From Cladorhizidae sp. MBARI D1340-BT2 (taxonomy: Eukaryota; Porifera; Demospongiae; Poecilosclerida; Cladorhizidae): a stretch of 64,000 nucleotides of DNA. The notes under the pieces were generated by a model that was given only the letters and a program-made list of their open reading frames with translations, did no database searches and had not been told where the DNA came from. Positions 58,350 through 64,000 of this stretch are shown here, in pieces (position 1 is the first letter of the stretch; each line of letters begins with the position of its first letter). The position numbers were made by a program, and so were the translations under genes. The stretch covers positions 40,837,872 to 40,901,871 of the forward strand of contig JAQNBH010000007.1 of NCBI GenBank assembly GCA_028752905.1, in the 5' to 3' direction.

Positions 58350-61300
58350 TTATGTGTTGGGCACAGCCCTACTGTTCGGGCTACACACGACAGTGTCCAG
58401 TTCCATCTGCGGGATGGAAGCAAGTGAAGCTCGAACTGGGAGTGGCTTCACCACCAAAGTTTGAAGGTCGTCAGGGAGATGGGTGCAACTGCCCAGCTGA
58501 TAGCACAGAGCTTCGGCCAGCTCTAACACCGGATGCACTGGAATACGCATCGATAGACCATTGAGGTGCTATATAGAGATGTTGGTTGTCAATGAAATTT
58601 TAATAATACCCTCAACTCAGATATGACACTGTCTATAGCAAGCACACACATCCAACTCAAATATGACACTTTATATAGCAGGCATCACATATCAACTCAA
58701 ATATGACACTGTATATAGCAGGCACACACATCAACTCAAATATGGCACTGTATATAGCAGACATCACACATCAACTCAAATATGACACTGTATATAGCAG
58801 ATATCACACACTCAACTCAAATATGACCCTGTATATCGCAGGCATCACACATCAACTCAAATATGGCACTGTATATAGCAGGCACACACATCAACTCAAA
58901 TATGACACTGTATATAGCAGGCATCATACATTCAACATACATAAAGCTCATGACTCGTGCTTGTGAGAGTCCTAGTTTGTGCAAGTGCACAAGCAGAGTA
59001 ACAGGCTCGCTGCAGATAATTATGCACCTACAAAAGATGTCTTCCTGGAACTGGTCAGCTCATGACGGCACGAACCAGAAGTAGGCGGAGCTATATCTGC
59101 TTACTATTAGAGCGACCTCTTACAGACCTAGCCACTGATGTGGTGGCTAAATGATGCCTACTATTAGAGCGACCTCTTACAGACCTAGCCACTGATGGGG
59201 AGGCTAAATGATGCCTACTATTAGAGCGACCTCTTACAGACCTAGCCACTGATGGGGAGGCTAAATGATGCCTACTATTAGAGCGACCTCTTACAGACCT
59301 AGCCACTGATGGGAAGGCTAAACGATGCCTACTATTAGAGTGACCTCTTACAGACCTAGCCAGCCTGATGGGTAGGCTAAACATCCAAGGCAGGCTTGCA
59401 TTTAGAAAATTCAGTGGGGGGTTGGGGGTTAACTAGTCTGACCCAAAGGGGAGGGGATGAGGGGGTTGGAAAGTTAAATTTCATGATTCTATTGAGTACA
59501 AATCTCAGAACACTCCGCGACCTCATTTAAATACCTTCTCCTCCAATTTTAACCCAATGCTCCTTTGCTTTACCCATTCCCTCCTTGCATATCTATAACC
59601 CTACTCACATGTCCTCTATTTATTGCTCTAAGTGTATACATGAAAATTAGACTAGCATGTTCATCATCAAGATGGCGGCATCCGTGCATGCAGCAAGTGA
59701 AATGCCAGGTGGAGGAAGGAAAGTCTTACTTGTGGATCCAACATTACACTCTTGGGGATTAAGCTTGCTCCCTCAAACTTCAAATTTAATAATTATACTG
59801 CTTGTCATATACACTCCACCAGTTGAACCAGTGTGCTCTGTATGCTTGGCTTCACTGTGAGTCACCCCCGGAGGTCTCCACCATACTTCACTGTGAGTCA
59901 CCCCACCATATTTCACTGTGAGTCACCCACGGAGATCTCCACCATACTTCACTGTGAGTCACCCCTGGAGATCTCCACCATACACTTCACTGCGAGTCAC
60001 CCACGGAGATCTCCACCATACTTCACTGCGTGTCAGCCCCGGAGATCTCCACCATACTTCACTGTGTGTCACCCCCGGAGATCTCCACCATATTTCACTA
60101 TGAGTCACCCCTGGAGATCTCCACCATATTTCACTATGAGTTACCCACGGAGATCTCCACCATACTTCACTGTGAGTCACCCCTGGAGATCTCCACCATA
60201 CTTCACTGTGAGTCACCCCCGGAGGTCTCCACCATACTTCACTGTGAGTCACCCCTGGAGATCTCCACCATACTTCACTGTGAGTCACCCACAGAGATCT
60301 CCACCATACTTCACTGCGTGTCAGCCCCGGAGATCTCCACCATACTTCACTGTGTGTCACCCCCGGAGATCTCCACCATATTTCACTATGAGTCACCCCC
60401 GGAGATCTCCACCATACTTCACTGTGAGTCACCCCCGGAGATCTCCACCATATTTCAATGTGAGTCACCCCCGGAGGGCTCCACCATACTTCACTGTGAG
60501 TCACCCCCGGAGATCTCCACCATATTTCAATGTGAGTCACCCTACCATACTTCACTGTGAGTCACCCCCAGAGGGCTCCACCATACTTCACTGTGAGTCA
60601 CCCCCGGAGATCTCCACCACACTCTCTGGTCGCTTTAGTTATTGCATGTGGACTGGTCCAGTGCACAAATTCTTGAGTTTTTCTTTGAGATCGAGCTCTC
60701 CTAACTTTGAGTGCATGTGACTTGGGTGTAGTTTTACCTAGTCCTGCAATTTCTGTGCCCAAAGAGAGAAAATGGAGCGAGTTATTTATTTTTAATATAA
60801 TTATAAAATATAAAAATCATTATTTTTAAGCGTGCAGATAATTATGGAGCTCTTTATTTTTCCTCTGTATTTCCAATTCCAACCTGTGGACCTCTCGTAT
60901 TGAGCTCACTATAATAATTATAGTAATGACAGAGTTCTTACGAGTTTACCTGCAAAATGTCGCTAAAGTCAAAGCTCTGGTTGACTAGGCTCTCCTTCTC
61001 TCTCTGCAGAAGAGCCAGGGCAATGAAGAGAGAGAAGTCCGGCGAGAGGAAGTTGGTCCATACAACCTACACATGTGCACACATATGTATGTATGCATAA
61101 ATGTATGTGTCCATGTAAGCATAATGTTAATATTGTGTGGCAGATGTGTGAAATTAGTCACATCACATCACACACACACTAGTCACACCACACACATCAT
61201 AGCCAGCATACAGACACCAAATGCACCACACACATTGGAAGCCTATGGTGATCAAGCAGCAGCTGCAAAGGAACCAATCTCGCTAGGGAGGAGCCAAGCA

Positions 61301-63959
61301 GGAAACCTTGAGATCACCAATATAGTGTGGTACAATTGGCAAGGTCAGACAGAGGTCACAAGTTCTATATTCAACATAGTGTAGGGACAGTGTCAGGATT
61401 TCATTAATGCCCCCCGTCTATATATATACATATATATTTGTAGTTTGGAATGTCTACCAACAAGATTGTCTGGGAACACACGATATTTTTCGTGAGACTA
61501 GCAACACGCAAAGGTGAATCTAACCACTGCACCGTATGCTGGACTGTGCAGGAAGCTTCCTTATCGAGTAGCAACTCTTAAGGCGAGACATCCAAAAAAA
61601 TGGCAACAGCACTTACAATCTGAAGTGCCTCCTCAGCAAGAAACTTCACTAGCGCAGCTGGAGGTGGAGTTTCAGTAGTGGATCCAGGAGATCTCCTCAG
61701 CAAGAAGCTTCACTAGTGCAGCTGGAGATGGAGTTTCAGTAGTGGATCCAGAGGAGATCTCCTCAGCAAGAAGTTTCAGTAGAGCATCCAGAAGAGATCT
61801 CCTTAGCAAGAAGCAGATCCAGAGGAGATCTCCTCAGCAAGAAGTTTCAGTAGCGGATCCAGAAGAGATCTCCTAGGATCCAGAGGAGATTCCGAGGGTT
61901 CTATGGTGCCCATCTTTCTGATGGTTAAACTTTGTCTTACCCTTGCAGTTCCTTTTCATGTTCTCTGCTAAAGAATAAAACAGCACGAAATCCAACTTCT
62001 CCCAAACTGCTTCAGAATGTATCTCTGAAGACCTTAAATCTCAAATTTCCCTGGGGGTAGCATGTCCCAAGAACCCCCTAGCAGGGGTCGGGCTTTACCT
62101 CACTATCCAGTCTCTCTAATGCAGGTGCACACTGAAACAGTTGTTTAGGTTTGTCACAATTCTGGTGGCACTTCATCGAGTGAAGGGGAAAAAAAGCAAG
62201 GGAAAAAAAGCGAGACATCACCCCTTTACACACACACAGGTTCACACAGATTCATACATAGATAAACATAGATTCAAACATAGATGCACAGAGGTTCACA
62301 CAGTTTCATACATAGATAAACATAGATTCACAAAGATTAACTAGGTTCACACAGGTTTACACATAGATTAAAGGTAGGTTCACACAGAGATTAACTTAGG
62401 TTCACACAGGTTTACACATAGATTAACGTAGGTTCACACTGGAGCTTCACCTCTATATCTTACCCAACATCAATTTTGCACTCCCACTTGGGCCTAAATG
62501 AACCACACAAGAGGATGGAATAGCGCAGGACAGCTCATTTAAAGTGCTCGCCACTGAGGGCCAATCCTATTTTCCCCCTCCCCCCCAGGAGTATAATTTT
62601 TAAAGGCCGGGGGGGGGGGGGGGAACAAGGAAGACCAACCAAGGACTGCCCCCACCCCCCGAATCTTTCCATCAGATACCATCTGCAAATACTTAACACC
62701 TCAATAATGTTCTTCCAAACACTTACAACTTGTCTCTACCATTATTCCCTGTCAGTATCTTTCCCCCTACTTGCACCAGCCATCAACTTCCTGCTCTCGC
62801 CAAGTGTTCACAGCAGTGCAACAAGCAGGTCACCATGCTCAGCTCAAGCCCTCTGCCACAAGCACATGCTGCAGCAACTTCACTTTCCAAAATGCAGTTG
62901 GAGGCTAGCTCACAGACAAAACTATAGGGACACCCTCCATTGGTGAAAGGCTGCAGTTAGCCAAAGATGCCGGGACCTGGCAACTGGCATGGTATTGCAC
63001 CTTCCACCACCCAGATATCAATCATTGGACATTGATCAAACTCCTGGCAACTGGCACGCTGATCTTCCACCAGCCAGATATCAATCATTGGACATTGATC
63101 AAACTCCTAGTAACTGGCATGCTGATCTTCCACCAGCCAGATATCAATCATTGGACATTGATCAAACTCCTAGCAACTGGCACGCTGTTGCACCTTCCAC
63201 CGGCCAGATATCAATCATTGGACATTGATCAAACTACTAGCAACTGGCACGCTGTTGCATCTTCCACCACCCAGATATCAATCATTGGACACACTCTCAT
63301 CAAACTCTCAACTGTTTCGTATCTTCACAGTCCATGGAGGAGGCTGCCTGTGAAGTCACAACTGCCAGAAGACTGGACAGGTACTGGAATGCCCTGCAGG
63401 CATATTTCCATGGACAGCAAGAAGCTCATCAAGAAATTAAGGACAATTGTAGATTAAAAATAGGTGTGGTCTTACTAATAATTCTTGCCTCAAGGCTTTG
63501 TAAAGAATGTTTCTATGGTATGGTGCTACTTCACCGCACAGAGCCGATGTTTCTCCCCCATCAATGGCAGCGAGGCTAGAGCTTCAGAGCAAGATACTCC
63601 ATGGACGCCACGCGAAGATGTTGGGCGCTAAACACCTGAGGTGCTAAAGAGTGGGTGTTACGTTTTTCTAATGTTCTCTCACCTCCCAGATCTGGATGAT
63701 GTCCTCGAAGTTGAACTCTCTCTTGAAATGAACGAGGAGCCAACGGAAGCAGCAGTACAAGTTGTTGCTCTCCTTGTCCTCTGCACAATAGAGAAACATT
63801 GGCCGCAAAGAGATGCTTCTCACTACCAGGTAATTAGACACACACCATAAGGAACTCACTCATAAATTGGTAGAGTTCAGGGTTAATTATGTTTAGGAGA
63901 GCTCGCAGCTGCTTCAGACGGATCCTCATGCCCTCCTGGGACATTTCAAAGTGATGTTG
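58350..63959 (-). CDS. TBC1D15/TBC1D17-type Rab GTPase-activating protein, last four exons
   Basis: TBC proteins stimulate GTP hydrolysis by Rab GTPases; TBC1D15/17 relatives act on late-endosomal and mitochondrial Rabs such as Rab7 (family knowledge). Exons in order: 63959-63860, 63780-63683, 61066-60950, 58568-58350, all with GT-AG borders and consistent phases (1,0,0). Encoded: QLRALLNIINPELYQFM; then YCCFRWLLVHFKREF and IIQIWE; then WTNFLSPDFSLFIALALL (the FRWLL-x2-FKREF ... LWEV-x-WT signature of the C-terminal half of the TBC domain); then HLNGLSMRIPVHPVLELAEA with THLPDDL and a short tail to TAA. The catalytic Arg and Gln fingers lie further N-terminal, outside the window. The third intron contains three minisatellites. 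Confidence 0.88.
58605..58950. repeat. 39-41 bp minisatellite, about nine units
   Basis: Unit atcaactcaaatatgacact, gtatatagcaggcatcaca. In the last TBC intron, starting about 35 bp upstream (in gene terms) of the final acceptor. Confidence 0.93.
59097..59385. repeat. 57-bp minisatellite, five units
   Basis: Unit cctactattagagcgacctc, ttacagacctagccactgat, ggggaggctaaatgatg. In the last TBC intron. Confidence 0.95.
59850..60620. repeat. 36-bp minisatellite, about 21 units
   Basis: Unit ctgtgagtcacccccggaga, tctccaccatacttca. Two block types (with gcgtgtcagccc and with atgagtcacccctgg) recur in order at about 60030-60120 and 60310-60400, so a block of about 280 bp was duplicated. In the last TBC intron. 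Confidence 0.95.
61628..61890. repeat. irregular minisatellite, about five units
   Basis: ctcctcagcaagaagcttca, ctagtgcagctggagatgga, gtttcagtagtggatccaga ggagat, with nested shorter units. In the second visible TBC intron. Confidence 0.88.
62228..62445. repeat. irregular 30-40 bp tandem repeat
   Basis: Degenerate repeats of ggttcacacagattcataca, tagataaacatagatt and ggttcacacaggtttacaca. In the second visible TBC intron. Confidence 0.8.
62575..62663. repeat. C-run and G-run pair
   Basis: ccccctcccccccagg at 62574-62589 and a run of 16 G at about 62608-62623, followed by another C-run at about 62648-62660. G-quadruplex-prone and likely to be error-prone in sequencing. Confidence 0.8.
62975..63310. 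repeat. 63-bp minisatellite, about five units
   Basis: Unit caactggcacgctgatcttc, caccagccagatatcaatca, ttggacattgatcaaactcc, tag. Contains the small dyad tcaatcattggacattga. In the second visible TBC intron. Confidence 0.93.
63331..63460 (+). CDS. weak candidate exon on the plus strand inside a TBC intron
   Basis: The acceptor-like tract caactgtttcgtatcttcac/ag ends near 63330 and is followed by an open, protein-like stretch (SMEEAACEVTTARRL, RYWNALQAYFHGQQE). No partner exon or family recognised; it may be chance or a transposon piece. Confidence 0.2.
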
Positions 63960-64000
63960 CTACAGAATTGATGGTAGAATATCAATATTAGGAAGAGGAG

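Overview
The window is animal nuclear DNA, most likely from an early-branching metazoan and probably a sponge (inference). The pointers are a single-exon Death-NACHT-LRR receptor beside decayed paralogues, genes split by GT-AG introns, a recognisable mitochondrial ribosomal protein mS35 and a TBC1D15/17-type Rab GAP, plus LINE, Ty3/gypsy-like and fold-back element debris. There are no bacterial operons, ribosome binding sites or CRISPR arrays. Tandem repeats are exceptionally dense: about 20 unrelated minisatellites (units 21-68 bp) occupy roughly 40 percent of the window, and almost all very long open frames are those repeats read through without a stop.

Layout. 1-4672: a 55-bp minisatellite. 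4673-8439: promoter and intact NLR gene (938 aa) whose ten LRR units are near-identical at DNA level. 8655-10745: a minisatellite inside a fold-back element, a second fold-back element and an inverted-repeat cluster. 10746-12383: decayed LINE reverse transcriptase. 12500-19875: a PLC-like phosphodiesterase gene, apparently a signal-peptide exon, a 6.3-kb repeat-filled intron and a frameshifted main exon. 21199-23440: a candidate tail-anchor exon followed by a two-phase 36/35-bp minisatellite. 24237-42165: a second NLR locus (broken), disrupted by an antisense LINE fragment and a 33-bp minisatellite; the NLR-fragment/LINE/minisatellite block is present twice in tandem.

42796-52894 (minus): the complete mS35 gene (MRPS35), reconstructed as eight phase-compatible exons, 255 codons, with a mitochondrial presequence; its introns hold at least five minisatellites and several element fragments. 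54900-56719: a decayed Ty3/gypsy-type integrase followed by an OTU-like protease remnant whose catalytic Cys codon is TGA. 58350-63959 (minus): the last four exons of a TBC1D15/17-type Rab GAP; the 5' part lies beyond the right edge.

The recurring theme is minisatellite birth. The 55-bp array, the 65-bp array and the 21-bp array each have a recognisable single-copy progenitor in the same window (the flank of the NLR paralogue, a spacer at 24 kb, and a LINE 3' coding end). Two mS35 exons also carry short tandem duplications exactly over their 5' splice sites. All assignments are by eye from sequence; no database search was possible.
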